Below are positions 9,665 to 25,032 of a stretch of 64,000 nucleotides of DNA, one piece after another. How positions within the stretch are numbered: position 1 is the stretch's first letter; each line of letters begins with the position of its first letter. The DNA comes from Lanius collurio (taxonomy: Eukaryota > Chordata > Aves > Passeriformes > Laniidae): contig JACBWW010000015.1 in assembly GCA_020086605.1 (NCBI GenBank), positions 25,238,483-25,302,482 on the forward strand, written 5' to 3'. The notes under the pieces were generated by a model. The model saw only the letters and a program-made list of their open reading frames with translations. It did not search any database and was not told where the DNA came from. The position numbers and the translations under genes are program-made.

Positions 9665-12600
9665 CTTTTGGGGAGGTTGGGATTGTGGAGCTTTATTTAC
9701 TGACACTGACAAAAGGCTTGCAAAACCCATTGATAGAAAGATTATGTATGCAGTGGCCCCACAGTGCTCAGCGTGGCACACTGCTTTCAAGAACACAACT
9801 GCACACAGCACTGCACCCTGAAAAAGTCCCATGAAGTATGATATACAGCTCTTCCTTTTCCTCTGTCTTAACTAGCACAAGGTAATGAGGAAAAGCAGAG
9901 GAGGAAGATGCTGCATCTGAGAGAAGAAAGATCCATTCCCTTGTGGACAACTGACAAATTGAAAAAAACACTTTCTGGATTTTCTTTTTTCCTACCTCTT
10001 CTAGCAGGGGATCAGTTTTTGTGCCCAAGGCTACTCAGCCCACATGTGAGTACTCCGCTGGGCTTGGGCAGATGCTGCAATGGATATGGGCCATATGCTG
10101 AGTTCCTGTACTAAGAGGAAACTACAGCTGTGGTCCAAGACATGGTGCAGACTCAGCTGTTTCAAGGCACTTCAAGCTGGAATCACTTAGCACGTTGGGA
10201 CTTTCCTCTGACTCTCAGCCTTCAACATTAAACAACAAATAATGAGAGCCAAAAGCGGGCAAAATCACCACAACAGGCTCAAGCTCATTTAAACTGTCCC
10301 AGCTTGTCCTTTTTCACTGCACTACCACTCTCAGAAAGACAGTTAATGCACTTAAAACAGCCACCAAATACACCAATTTTCAACAGGCAAAAAATATGCC
10401 TACCAGAGTCCTTTTGACTCAAAACTCCACATTTCTGACAATGATCAACAGTTCATTACACCTGCTGGATTGCTAGAGAAAGGCTGTTCTGTCAAAAACA
10501 TTCTAGCTGTTATTGCAAACTTCTAGGTTTTGCCTGAAAAAATAAGAACCCAAACAGCAGCCTGACTGCATTTTCATGAAATATCAACTTTTAGGCTTCT
10601 GTAGGACTTTTGTGGGGGTGTGCATGTGTCAGCACTTAATACTTTTTCTGCCTCCAAACAGCTCTTAATGTCAGGTCCCCAATTTAGTTGTCATTTGAAT
10701 AAAAGAAGATACTTCTTTATTTTCTTCTTTTTTTTCTCTCTGACCCATTCTTCTCCAAGAAATTACTGCTCCTGCTTAAAATACGTAACTTCAGAGACAT
10801 CAGACAAAATTTTAACTGTTACTTTACAGCATATATCTTGCAATACCAGGAGATGAATGGGTACGGCACAGGAGTATCTACCTGTTGTCTTCACCACGGT
10901 CCTCTTCTATCAGAAGACAGTTCCTGAAGTCTTATCTCTGGTTTCTCACCCAGGATCTCTGCCATGTTTGTGAACCCCTTGTACCCTCTGGCAACCATTC
11001 ACGGAGGGTATTAATGCCCTATTGCTTGTTCCAGACTTTGTAACTGATTCTGAATGCAGACTGCAGAAATTTAACCAGACCATCATGCACAAGACACAAA
11101 AAAAATTGAGCATTTCTTTCAACATCATGCTGTAATGCTTTTAGAAATGTATATAAACTATGCCCATAGGAAAAGATTACGGAAGAGATGATCTAATAGA
11201 TAGTAGATCAGGATTTATTAAAAATGGACAAATCTAATAGTTTTTAGAGTTCAGTTCAAGGGCTATTTTTAGACAATCTAGCTTCAATTCACTCTAGTTC
11301 TCAAAAATACTGTCAGATGTGGTTTCAGTTACTTTGAATTTCTGGATTTGAACATATAATATCTGTTTTTTGGGTTTTTTTTTCCAATCCATATGTGGTT
11401 TCACAGAGGAGAAAAAAGAAGCATACAATCTTTTTTTTAAGGACATACCAGCTGCATATTATTACTGAATGTATGGAGTGAACTTCTAACCTCCTAAACA
11501 ATCACTGTCCCATGGCATGATTCACATCCATCAGAGCCAGTGGTGCAGATCTTATGCACTGTCTTCCAACCTGAATCCTTCAAACTCTGTTAAAGAGAAG
11601 CCTGGAAGGAATTCCCCAGTAACCCATTGTTAGAGAAATCACTTTTGATTTCAGTAACAGGTGCTGTCAGTTTTTCATTCAGACCACATTAGAGTGCAGA
11701 ATGCGAGCACTACACGCTTACAGCTTTAAGAGATTTACTGGAGGCTGGGGTTGCCAGGTTTTTTGTGGGTTTGGGGTTTCTTTAGCTTTTAATTAATTAA
11801 ACCAGGTATGTTCTATCCATGCAAGCTGAAACATACTTTTTAGTTTCTAGGCAGAACAAGCACATGTGTAGCTGATAGGAGGGAAACCAAATTTTTTCCA
11901 TCTGTATGGCAATGGATGTAGCTTCATCTAATGTGTGTTTCCCACTTTTTGTCTGCACTTCTGCATCTTTAATCGAACAACTTGCATGCACTGTGCAGGG
12001 GCAGTGCCAGATGGAGCCAGTCTCTCTCCAGCAGTTCTCCACCTCTGCATTTGCAAAGAATGGAATTGAGTGCAGGAATCATAATGTGACTGTTCACGCC
12101 CCAGCATTTTCTCATCTACCCAATGAATGTGACGAGTCCTTTGCAGAGCCACAGGCAGTCAGCTTACACCACTATCTAAAACATTTCTTCAGTTGCAAGC
12201 TACAAACACAACTTTAATAAGAGAAAACCATCATCTTCAAATAGTCTCTGTTCAACTGTGTGTGTAATATCACCAATCTAGATGTTAGTCAGCAAGATGG
12301 CCAATTGCGTTCGGATAAATGCCTAGGACTTTCTTAAACATATCATAATCTGCCTGTGAAATGGCTGGTTAGTTGCCTTCCAATTTGTGAAATGGTTCAA
12401 ATGCTGTAAATAAAAAAGAAATTGGACAGCTTTCAAAAAGGACAGATTAGACTTTTCAATACTCAGTATTCCGTGCTTCCAAGCTACACTCCCGTGATCT
12501 CTGTATTAATATTTAAAACCTGGTTGTGATACGCTGTTACCTTGAAGAAGAGGGCACAGCATAATCGAGCCCAAGGAGACAATCCACTGGAACTGCAAGC

Positions 12601-15600
12601 AATCAGCTCCCTGGCCCCACAGCACACGTGTGCAAGAAGTGTCAGGGAGAGGTGGATGAAAAGTTGTTTGGCCCCACTTCCTCCTGTCCTGTTTGGCAGA
12701 TTAAAATCACAAAGGCTGCTTTTTGTATTTATAATTCACCTCCCTTTCCACCACTGTCCCTTGACCCCAGCTGGTCTGAGGCTCAGGATTTGATGTGCTT
12801 TCTGCATCCATGTACCAGGCTTCCAAATCAGCCCTGATGCCCAGTGTTTGAAGTGTAAACACACTCTGTGGGTGGGCTGGTCAGCTGAAATCAAAGAGAG
12901 GAAAAGGAATAAAGCATAAAATATCAAAAGCGGAGTTATGACTGCTTACACCCTTCTTCCTCTAACCCATGTTAGGATTGACTTCATCAGCATGCAGGTT
13001 ATATTGCATTCCCAGACATGAACTGGAGACCTGACAGCAGGCCCTGCTGTCTGTACAGTATATGTTACATATATACCCTAGAGTAATGGGAATTATAAAC
13101 CTGCCTGCTAAACCTCACCTTTTGTCTTTTACCAAACCCATCTATTTTCTCCTCTTGCTACTCAGTAGTTATTTCAAGCCTGTTTCAAAACCCCAACTCC
13201 TTCTCCACAGCCACCAAAGGTGCTTCCTCTCTACAGGGCATTTGCTCCACTCTGACTGCATTGGCTTCTATTTCACTTATTTGTTCCTTTTACTCTTGTC
13301 CCTATGAGGAAACCAGTCTGTGGAGAGAACTGACCACTGAAACCACCAGAAATTCAAAATGCTGAGAAAGGCTGCCTTTTCGAATCCTTTGAGTATATCC
13401 TGGTGCACCTTGGCATGCATGTGCTGTCAGGACTCCTCCTGAAAATCATAGGGCAGGAACAACCCTCAGGCTCCTGGCTTGGGGCTCAAGTTAGTTCAAT
13501 CCCCTCCCCAATCTGGCCAGCAGTTTGCTTTCTGCCCCTGGAGACACAGATGGAAAGGAGGGAGAGAAGAAACAAGCCTATGCTAAAAAAAAAAAATATT
13601 TGACATAAACCAATCCTAGGAAGCTGACAAAACTCCCCTGTAAAAATATCAATATTAAGCTACTTTCAGAAATAAAAGTTTCTCTGAAAAAACATAAAAT
13701 GCTGCTCAGCTCCTTTTCTAAACTCTTTATTACTTATATAGAAATGTCAATATATTGTAAAGCTCAATTTTAATAGCTGTATTCAAGTTGGCTCAGGGAT
13801 CTACCTAAACAATGCTTAACTACAGCACTGGCATCTAAATTTGTTTTATAGATATCTGACTTCTGCAGAGGGCTCCAACAATGAGAACACCATTAATATT
13901 AGGAAAAACACATTTACTTCAGCAAAGCAGATTTATAACAAATAAACAAACTGTGCAATATACAGGGTGTCTTAAAGTGAAATGAACTGGGTAGCATTTT
14001 TAAGGATCTCTAATTTTCATAACAGTACTGGACACAGGCTGCTTGGTGCACTATTAAGTCCATGCTGATATCCTAAAAAGCCTGGCATGCAAGCAGCTCT
14101 CACCCATGTCCCAGAGGCTATTTTCTCATTTGAGGGAGACCACTGAGGTGCTGGTAGCAATAGTGAATATTCATTCATATGCTTAACATCTCAAAGATCT
14201 CAACTCTGAAGGCTCCAGGGCTGGAGGCATTTCCACAGCCAGTCATCTCACTTGAAAAGCCACAGCAGGAACAGCATCCAAAACATCAGAAAAGGAGGTT
14301 TTACCTAATATTTTTGTCTCTGGACCATTAGGGGCTACCAGCTCTCATGCAGTCAGCTTTGGCTAAGATGTGGTTTCCGACTTTACCCAAGGGATGGATG
14401 ACAAGACAACAATACATAGTGCCAGGGTGGAAAAACTTTCATCACTGATTTGTAGCTTTACATGTCAACTTTCAGATTATTCTTGTTAATGGATAGTTCA
14501 AGCCAGCACATTGCAAGGTGATCTTGTTTCTTCATGTGAAGCCAAAGAATATACCCACTGACCTTGCAGGACTTAGAACTGGGCCCACAAAAGAGAGAGA
14601 CATAAAAACAAGTCTTACGAGGAAGTGAACAGGAGTGCTGAAAAGCAATTATTTTAGGTCAAAGCTGTACATCTGCTTCTCCACGTTTGGTGTGGGGTTT
14701 TACACGCAGTCAGGTGCTAAAGCTTACATGCCATGGGGAATTACTGGTCCAAACCAGAGGCACCAAATGCACAGAAAGAATGTCCAGGTGCTGCTGTGCC
14801 AGACTAGGGATTTTCCATAATGTGCTCTTGGCCTAGAAGCTTAAACTGCACCTGATCTACTTGGGCTACCAACAAAAGCATTGCAGATCCTCATGAGCAA
14901 CAGCAGAATCTCAGGAAGTTGGGAACTGGTAAAAAAAGTCAAATAGGATGACACAGAAATGAAAAAAGCAAATTGCATCCTTTGGAGCTTTTTAACCTGT
15001 GTAATCTCCTTGCCTTTTCATAATATATACATCCATAAAATTAAGTACCTGATGTCACTGCAAAGCATAAATTTGATACTTTGAATAAAAGAAGCATGTC
15101 TCTCATAAGAAGAAAAAAAAAGATAACACATTCAACAGGTGAAAAAAGAGGCGAGATTGGAGAGACAAGAAAAAGCTGACCTGGTTCAATGCACATGTCT
15201 TAAAAAATATAACTGCTAAATAGCTACATTTGTTTTATAGATAAACACAGACAGACTTAACTATGTGAATGCATCTCCATGGGACTGCACGATTCAAAAG
15301 CATAAAAGAAAAACAGGAGTGGGGGGGAAAGTAGTCAGCAGTATGGATCCAATTCTGAGATACAGCAGAGATGCAGATATACTTACAGATGTTACTTTCA
15401 ATCTAGGATAAAACTACTGCTACAATACATGGCTAAAGAGCTGCTATATGCTTCTAGCACACAGTCTAAACCTCATTTTACAGCTCTCACAGGTAACATA
15501 AAATAAATGCACCAGTCTACAGTGATTATTAGTTTTCCCTCTCTTCGGTATCAAATATGTTCAAATGTTTTTATTTTGTAAATATTTTACAGCAGATCAC

Positions 15601-16097
15601 TTTAGTACATGTGTTGAGACTTGTAATGTTATTAGCCCTGAGCCTTTCACATTCCATGCATCAAGAAGTTTCATCAATTTGCAGGGAAGAAGTGTATTAG
15701 TTTTTCTAGTCATTGCAGTGCTTCACAGGTACTAAAAACTCAAAAGCCCTAATATTTTACATTATCCAGCCAGAACTCTCATTTTATAATAATACTAACC
15801 AAAAATCTAGCTCACTTATATCATCAAAAGCAACTCTTCTTCCATTACCTTAAATATAAATGAGAAGAAGCATGCAGCTGAAGCAGACAGAATAATTTAT
15901 AATCAGAGGAGATCACGCCAGTAATACTAAAAAAAACAGAGCCTAACACTGAACTCATCTGGAATTGAAGGAAAAAACAGACTGTGGTGGTCAGGCTCAA
16001 GATGGGAAGGGAAGGAGAAGGTCACCTGTGACAGATGTTCACAGTCAGCACTAAACAAACCAAGAAATGCTTAAACCTTCAAATAAATATTAGACAC

Positions 16098-16128
16098 GTT
16101 TTGTTGGTTTGTTTTGTTTTTTTTTTTT
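16098..16128. repeat. T/G-rich low-complexity tract
   Basis: GTTTTGTTGG then GTTTTG and a run of twelve T, similar in composition to the tract at 43739-43786. Confidence 0.85.
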
Positions 16129-19100
16129 CTTAGAGGCTAGAGCCTAGATGACCACAGATCAGAGACATGGCATTCATTGGCACAGCATTCAAACTGGAGG
16201 TGGCACAGCAAAATATAAATTCCAAGTGTAGGCAAAGCAGTGGCAAGAAGCTCATCCACTCTGTTCAGCTGCCACAGAGACTGTTCCAAGGCAGAGAGAA
16301 ATGTGACTCTGCTTGAAGAAAAAGGGGAGATTTGATTTAGGAATCTGAGTCAGCCAGTTTATAGACAATAAAAGGTAGCATCAAAAGCCATTCAATTTGT
16401 CCAAGACTCCAGGTGCTCTTTGGAGGTGCAGGAGCCTACAGGTTGGTGCAATGCCATTGCCTTCACTGTATCAACATCACCATGCCTGAGCCTCGGCTGA
16501 ATACTGTGCCATCCATCAGCAAGCAACTTCTGACTCTGCCCTGAAAAGCTCAGTGTCTGTTACCGCAAAACTCCAGGCCACAAAAGAAACTGCAAGCATC
16601 TCAACCACTTGCTCACCTGTCCTTGAGGAGTTTGGTTGGTGCTGGGAGAGGCTTAAGCCTTTCCATGGATAACCAGAAAATCCAGAACTACCACACAGAT
16701 GCTAAGAACAGAGTAATGGGGAGAGGCAGGGGAAAACTCCACCCCAAGCAGCCAACCCGATGTCCTTATTTCCTTCTCCTCCTGCAGAGGACATCATTCA
16801 TCACAGTCCACAACACACTCCTGAGAAGTGCTGAGACGTGCCAAGCGTTACACTAAAACAAGTAGTGGACAGGGAAGGCTTTGATCCTCCTGTGTTATTG
16901 TATGAGGAAATTATTCGCTAATGCAAAGGAACGAGCCCTTCTTTTGATCCAGGTTATTCCATGAGGAATCTCTTTCTGCAACGTCTGAAGCTCAGACAAG
17001 GTATTGGGCTTGAGGGACTACTCTTCACATCTCCTGCACCAAGCTCAGCATGTCCATGGTACATTTCTGAGCGCAACACACTACTCCCTAATCCTCTTGG
17101 CAGCCATCACTCCTACAAGGTCAGTCCCCCCCCTAGTCCACAAGATGCCTTTTCAAATTAAGCTGCCATTTTCCCTTATTAAACATCATATTTGAGCTGT
17201 TTTAGCATCACTGATTCAGTTAAACCCTCACTGTCTGCAGCTCTTGCTCGGAGCAGAGCGCACAGAAATCTCATAGAAACTGAGATGCCTGGTCAAACAG
17301 ACTCCAGTGAGTTGTAACTAAGGGAGAAGCAACTTTATTTTAGCAGCACGAATCATTTCAGGTCCAGGGACAGCAATGTGAATTGTGCTTCCTGGCTGAG
17401 CTTTTGTCTTCAGTAATAGCAAAGTGCATCCTGTATTGAAGACTCAAGAGCATTTCCAAGAGCAGCCTATAGACACCGCTGCCTACCAGGGCACCCTGAC
17501 CTGACACTTATTTGCCACAGATAGCTTTCATCCACTGGCAGCTGATTTATGTGATGATAGGGATGTTTGGCTCCAAGAGGAGGTACCATTTACCACCTCT
17601 GAGGGAAAAGAGTAGAAATAAGGAGAACAGTCTGCTCCAGATCCAGCCAGCTTTAAAAAAAAGCAAGCAGTCACTGGATTTCAAATCTCACTAAGCAACA
17701 TAGGCTGCGTATGTTCTAATAGAAAGGAAATTTTAAGTGTGTGCAAAGAAAACCAAATAAAACACATAAGGAAAGGACTGAATCTAAAAGCAGATATTAG
17801 ATTTCTTTTCTCTCTTGCCCGCAAAGCAAATATTGTTCAAGCATGTTTAACAATCTGTTTGCCAGCTGAAGCGTGCAGGACCCCACAAGCAACAAAATAG
17901 AATATTATCTGTCCGTTTCTGTCAAGCTGAGGCAAGTCCACACTGTGGTCTCTGCCTAAATGAAAAACAAAACCATGACAGAGAGTATGCTGGATGAAAT
18001 GGGACAGAGATGAAGAAAAAGGGAAAGCAGATGCAAAGGGTGTAAAAGGAGAAAGAAGCCAAATGCAGGGACCAATCGGACTTAAAAATTCCTTCCCCCT
18101 ACAAGTAACTGTTGGGCCTTTCTAGGTTGCCTTTTCATTTTTGATAGTACCTAAATCTTAAAACCCAGCCTGATTGGATGAAAGTAGTATGAGTTAAGTC
18201 AGTGTTACTGAAAATTTTTCATTTGGAGACAACTTCTTTGCAGGAATCCTCTAAGTGGTGAATGCAGCGTTATATTTCCTTCATCAGCCAACAGAAACAT
18301 TGCACTGGTGAGGCCAAGCCCTTGCAGGTGATAGGATGCCTGCTGGAAATTCAGCCTTAGAAAATTGAGAAAACCCCCAATCTCCCTCTTATCCAGATTT
18401 CTCTCCCTGCACATCCAATAAAATCTCATTCATGTGGAACCTACATTACAGCTTTCTGGGCACAGGGCTGGCTCACCTCCACCAGAAGGGATCTTAAATC
18501 TCTATTTTTAGCATTTTTCCTCACCCCAGGTCAGTTCCAAAACTAACCCCTGTCTCACTTGTCATTGCCTACAAACCACTTCTGTATCTGCCCCTTGGGT
18601 AATGAGCTACTCCTTCCAGTTTTATTTCTCTATTGTTTTCCATTTGCTTTCCTTTCCCAGAAAAGCCTCTACCACAAACACATCCTGACACAAAGCTTTC
18701 TTCATCCTCACGCCCGCTTCTCAGCTCTCTGTTCCCTTAACTCCAAAATGAAGGATTCTCTCAAGGCAAATTTCGAGTATCTCCTTGACATCTGATGCTA
18801 CCCCCACTGACCTCCCTCAAAGTCCAGTGGGCACGCCTTGCAGTGTGGGGTGGCATCTTTCTGGCTGATGTGCTACATCCCAGTGGTAGTATTTGCTGAA
18901 CTACCACTTTCTCCACCTTTGGAGAACCATAACCAGCAGGGAAGCATTAGAGTCTGATTGCAGGGTGGAAACTTTAATTTACTTCCCCACAACCAGAACG
19001 GCCAGATGAAGTACCTGTGTTTGTGTGAATATGTTTGTACACACTCTTCTTCCTCCTCCACAAAACAAATTACAACTAGAGTTAGCTGCATCTGATCAAA

Positions 19101-22100
19101 CAGCACATGAAAAAGGACATCATAGTAGATTTGCACTCAAAACACCTATCTCACTATAACTGGCATTCTTTTAAAGTAGGTGGGTTTTTTTTAAATGGAA
19201 CAAAATTTAACCAAAATTGATACCCATAAATAAAAACGTGATTTGACCTTCTACAAGTTATTTGTGCTCAATTAGAACTGCAGGCAAAGATCTGTTTTTT
19301 ACAATGATAAGCAAGTATACTAGAAAAAAAGAAGTATATTATGAGACACTCAGTTCTCTAATATCCCAATTTGAAGTCAAGGGCATCCTTCGTAGGCCAG
19401 AAACAATTTATTGAACAAAACTTTCTAATTAATTGCTGACAATATAACAGCTGTGTCAGCAAAATTTTCCATACTGCCTCTGTCTCTCCTTGCCACTCTG
19501 CCATGCAGCAAGATGGGAGCACAACAAAGCTCTGTTTAAACCTTCCTTGTTGCAGGGCATCCTCATTTTTTTCAGTGAAACACGTGTTCAGTCCCCATTG
19601 TCCTTGGTGGCTGAGGTTAGCCCATCGGCAGCAGGTGTGCAGCTGGCACGTGGCAATGGCATGAATGACAACAGGTAATGATTTTGCAAACATGACCCAT
19701 CACTTGGGCAGCCAGAGACACAGATAAGGATTTGTCTTATTGCTTTCATGCACAGAAGCTTTAGGATGTAGGAGGAGCTGCTGGATACTTATTCCAGGCC
19801 TACAGTATCAGAGGTAGCATGAGCTGTTGCGGAAGAAAACGTCACCACTCACCTGACAATATCACAACATCCTCCAAGAGCTCTCATGTAAAGAAAGGCT
19901 CATTTTATTATCAGGCTTCTAGGCAAAGGATGGAAAGAGCTATGGAGAGCGAGAAAAGTATTTCACCTTTAAAAGGTGGGACAGCTACCACACGGTGTCC
20001 TGAGAACATCAATAAGATGAGACAGAGATGTGCCAAGGGAGAGAAAGACCAGTGCGTTCTCCCTGCTCCATGGGTCAGTGAATGAACCTGTGAAGCAGGC
20101 ACCAGCTTAGGTGCTTTTGTTGTTTGCAACTAGTCGCTTTGAATTGTTACAGTCCTAACCAAATAAAGAAAACTGCTTGGGCACTGAATATTTAGGAAAC
20201 CACTGCCCCACTGGGAACAAAATGGCAGGGGGGGATGCAAGGGGAATGGGCTGTGCTCAGTACAGACTGAGTCCTGTGCAGCCTGTGCCATTATGAGTGG
20301 GTCAGGCAGGACCTTGCAGACTTCCCTTTCTCTTAATTTTTTGCGCTTCATTATTCTTCCCATAGGAAAAAACAATGCAAACATAGTGGATAAGACATTT
20401 AGGTCAAGACTTTCATAAAGAGGATCCCAATGTAAGTCTCTGAACAAGTGACCTGATTTTTAAAAACATTAGGAAAGCAGTATATCCCACTGCCTTGAAC
20501 AAACACTAGCCTTTGGAGTATCAGGTTATTTAAGGGTCTCAGCCTTACTTTCAAATCAAGTTTCATCCGCTCACATCACAGGCTTTGTACTGACTCAAGA
20601 GTCCAATCTAATGAAGCTGCACATGGGAGATCAGATCTAAGATGAACCCTAAAAAATAAGGTTCCCAATTCACTCAAGACAGCTGGGAAATCCTGAGTGC
20701 ACTTTAGCAAGCAGTGACTGCTCTATTTACATCACACCTCAAATACCTGTAATTTCCAGTAAACCACAAACATCTTCTTTGTGCTTCTATAGCAATGCTC
20801 AACTTTACAAGGTGTTTTTCCTAATCTCAGTCTGAAGCTTCTCCTCTTCCTTGGTGGCAGAGGGAGCCCAGTGGATGGTTTAGCCCATCAAATTTTAAAT
20901 AGCTCAAGATGGCTTAAATCCCTCCCATGGCTTGCTACCTCCGTATACGTCTCTTTGCATTTGCTGGGCAGAATTAGAAGCAGGGATAGCCTTTACTATG
21001 GTCAGGTTAGATTAGTGCTCATGGTTAGAACAGTGTCTCAGGGCTAAGGAACATCTGCTTCAGATTTGCTTTGAAACACCCAAAGAGAGCCTGTGCTGCT
21101 CTATTTCCCCCCACTCTCTGGCAGAGAGCCCTGCACCAGCCTACATGTACCTTCTGCCTCCCACGTCACTGTTTGAGTTCCAAATCGACTGCCTTTGGTG
21201 CTCGGAAAAAAAATATTTCTCCTTTCTTATCAGCTTTTGAACAAGTTTCACTGCTTGAAATAGAATTTCTATCCATGTACTTCTGAATATAGAGGATGTA
21301 CTCTATAAATCTTAAAAAAATACTATGTGAAATGGAGCATTGATGGGTTTTGCACCTGAACTGAGATTGACACACTGAAGCATTTTGCTTTGCCTTTTTA
21401 AAATAAAACCTGTATTAATTATTAACAATAATACAATACACAACTTAGGGACAGGGACTATCACATACTGAACTTGTTAACCTGGTAGTGGAGAGCATGG
21501 CAGTACATAGAGCCCAGTTCAGTACAGCTTTTATATCTAGACTTACACTTAAGAGCCAAGCATGGCTTTAACTCACACAGCCAGAGACCCAAACTTTCAG
21601 ACTTTCATTCACTCATAAACTCCCCAGGAGATGAAAAAAAGCCAGATTAGCGCCAAAAGATGAGGCAGGACTAACTGAGCGATCCAGCATCTCTCGCAAG
21701 CAGTGCTTACCTAACAACAGAGATCTGTCAGCCACAGGCCACATAACAAAGGACGAGAGCATGTGAAATGCATTTTGCTACATACTAGAGAACAAATGAA
21801 ATAGTATGTAACGGATCAAATGCTGCAATAGCACAAGACCGATCCTGGTCTATCTCTGTGCCCATCGGCTCAGCACCTACAAGGGCTGAATCTGCCTTAA
21901 TCTTTCACATGAATGCCACCAAACACTGTTCCAACTGAAAAAGGCTTAAGGTGAGACTTACTTTCTTCCATACAAGTTCCTGCCACAACCACTGTCAAGA
22001 CTTGCATGCATTAAAACACGACAGATACTAAATCATGATATGTGTTACATTTCTTTTCAAATGCAACTAAATAATTTCTCTGAAAAAGACTTGCATCATT

Positions 22101-25032
22101 CTAAACTTTAATTCAGCTCCTGTTTGTCTAAAACAGGCATCTTGTTCCTCTGTGGTCTCAATGTACTGTAGTTGCTGAGGTTTTCCTAATACTACATACA
22201 GACAAGATGATATTTTTATGTACTTAAAAAATGGATCAAGCTTTCTCAAACCTTGCTAGAGTTTTTCCCCTCCTTGCATCACGAGCACATCCTGGTGTCA
22301 AAAAGCTAAGCAGAGCTGAAAGTACAATGCTACAGGCAAAGAGCAATAGGAAGGAAATATGTAACAGAAATAAATTAGTCTCTTTATGAATAAGGACCCT
22401 GTTTCTGAATAAATGTCTTCAAGAGGAAGGAAAATCTGCAATGAAAACATAAGTTTTATAAAAAATAGCTTATTTGCTAAATTGCCTCGGAACAGACTGG
22501 TATTTTTTTTTCTGAAAATTTCCATGGTGATACCAATGTTCCTCCCATAAAGCACTCCAGAAGCCAATAATATCATATCTGCTGCTTTTACACCTCTCTA
22601 AGGCACCTGGCAGACAGCACTTCATGACCTATGCTTGTCTTCCAGGTGATGGAAGTGATGATCCAACTTTTTGGCTGTTTGATGAGAAGAGATCCGTGTC
22701 CAGTTCTTGCTATTTCCACTTTTGTGATTTTCCTTTCAGCTGCCAACAAATTTTCAAACATATGATATGCCACAGATCTTGTGGTTTGGACTTCCTCCAG
22801 CACTGCACTAACATCTGCCAAATTCCTGTTAAATCCAACACTGGTTGATGAGCACTTTCCAATGGTGTGAAACTTAATGCAAGTAACTAGTGGAAGCTTG
22901 GGAGCAATTAAATTTTAATCAGCGGTAAGTTCCGTTTTCAGCATTGTGAGTTATCTCTAGTGTCTAAATAGCTAATATCTATAATAACCCTCTTCTCCTC
23001 TTGCGATCAAGCAGCATGGAGCCACAGAAAGGGAGAAAAAAACAGCTTAAGAAGTGCCCTCCCCAAGAAAGCCACTTGGCCTATTAATAACCCATAGCAG
23101 TCCTTCTCCCTGACATGCCATCTGCATCACAAATTAATCAGATGTGTTTTCCAAGCAGGTCTAAGCACCTGCCTGTCTCCTGGATGTCTCTTCTCAGCCT
23201 CCTGCCCAAGATGGCCTCTCATGCCTGGCTCTGTTAGCAGGGCTAATGCTGCCTTTTGAAATTCCAGACAGCTTCCTTTCACTCTCCTTCCAGCACACAC
23301 CAGGTCCTTGATTGCGAGCTGGCTTTTGACTGGGTTTCTTGGCCTCTTCCTCCAGCTGTGCCTGGAGCAGTGGGACACCCCCAGCACTGCTCCAAATCCC
23401 TTCTCCCTGTGGGCTGTGAATTTACAGATCTCCTGCCAAAGTCTGCCTAATCCACAGCCTTCCCCATCCTTGTAAACATGCAGGACAGCATGATGGTTTC
23501 TCATAAAATAAATCAAGCCTTTCTACCTCTCAGTAAGTGACACATGCAAGTTACAGTCCTTTAACTATGCTGCCACAGTGGGCTCAAAGTTTTCCCACTG
23601 CTCTTCCAAGTTCCAAAATCCCCCTGTTGCCAACCTAGAGCTACTTCTTTATGCACTCCAGCAGGACCAACAAAGCAAGCAGAGCTCAGCACCTCCCAGG
23701 CAGTTCTTAATGGAAAACATAAGCCCCAAAACAGAGTTTGGTGGCTGAGGCTGGGGAAGCATTCAGAGAAATAGAAGGATCCCTGCAAAAGCCACTCTTT
23801 GGTATGAAATTTTTGTTAGAAGGTGGCCACGCTATCAGAGCCAAGCTTCAGGCAAGCAGAAAACGCAGCAGGAGGCTCCCTGGCCTCAGAAGGCTCCATA
23901 GAAAACAGAAGAGATAACAGAAGCTTGTGATTTGTTTTTTTATTTCTTTGTAAGTGAAAATATCCTTAACACCCTCAGCATGTGCAGCCTGGGGAAGTTA
24001 GATGAACAGCTGCCTGGAACTGAGCACTAATTCATCCATTTTGCTCTCTGTTAATGAATACAGACAATGGAAAATCAGTAGATGCAAAAAACCCACAATT
24101 TTTATGGATTTACAGACTGATTTTCTTTACCTCATCTAGACATTTTTATGCCTGTGAAAAGTGATGGCACAGTTGGTGTAAAGTACTACCAAATTATCAT
24201 AGGGATATTTTTACCCTTCATTTCCACTGGTATGGCAAATGGCTACAGGTGTCAAAGGCAAACAAAATGTGTGCCTTTTAGCAGAGAAAAGGAATATTCA
24301 GCAGAACAAAAAATTAAATGAATTTGCTGTCTCCAGTCCAGATATGGATATGCGAGGATATGTATTATTTCATCTGCAGCAAACCATATTTACTTCTCCA
24401 CGTCTGCCTCAAATTTTTCACATTTAAAGTGGTGTGTGACCACCAGGATCTATTTAGAAAAAGGCAGAAGGAGCATCAGTCCCAGATTCAATCCTGTGTT
24501 GAAGAGCCTCTTTCACATTTTTCACCTGGTAAGACATGCACCCTGCTGTGCATTTCTCTTCCTACATTACAGCCTGCAGCTCAAATCCAGCTGGATTAGT
24601 GATGAACTGCACTGGGCTCAAGGGAGGATTGAGCACAGAGTGAACAAACCATGTTGTGACTTGCACAGCCTCTCCTGGACTCCAGTTATAAATTTTAACC
24701 AAAAAACACTGCATAGGGTAAGAGAAACATCTTCATAAAGTGTGTGTGCAGCTATGAGACAATCTTCTTTTTTCAGTTAATGGTAAATTTTGAGGCCACG
24801 GTTATTATGACAAGACAAATATTCCTATGTGCAAATGCAAAATCCCTATGAAGCTGAATATATATACCAAATCCCAAGTACTGCTAGGAGGAGGAAAGGG
24901 GAAATGTCATTTCCCACCAAGTCAGTGAGCATAATGCAGCCCAGCACAAAGCCATTACAGTATGCACACTTGAAAAAACTATCCCTCTTCAAAAATATAC
25001 ACAGAAACTCCTTGCACTGGTTCACAGACTTT

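Larger units (their letters stand above)
4877..25032 (-). other. Large latrophilin intron, 3' portion (no genes seen)
   Basis: Part of the 36,966-nt intron between the linker exon and the Ser/Thr-rich exon. No exon, RNA gene or clear interspersed repeat was recognised in these 20 kb. Listed separately are a 20-bp perfect palindrome at 7208-7227, a perfect 12-bp stem hairpin at 9637-9664 and a T/G tract at 16098-16128. There is an A12 run at 13585-13596. The many 60-130 codon frames lack any family resemblance, splice context or codon bias. Confidence 0.65.

Noticed and set aside
23127..23516. 129-codon minus-strand frame in the sense of the host gene
   Set aside because: It was considered as a possible extra latrophilin exon, but the translation matches no latrophilin segment and there is no convincing acceptor and donor pair in phase 1.
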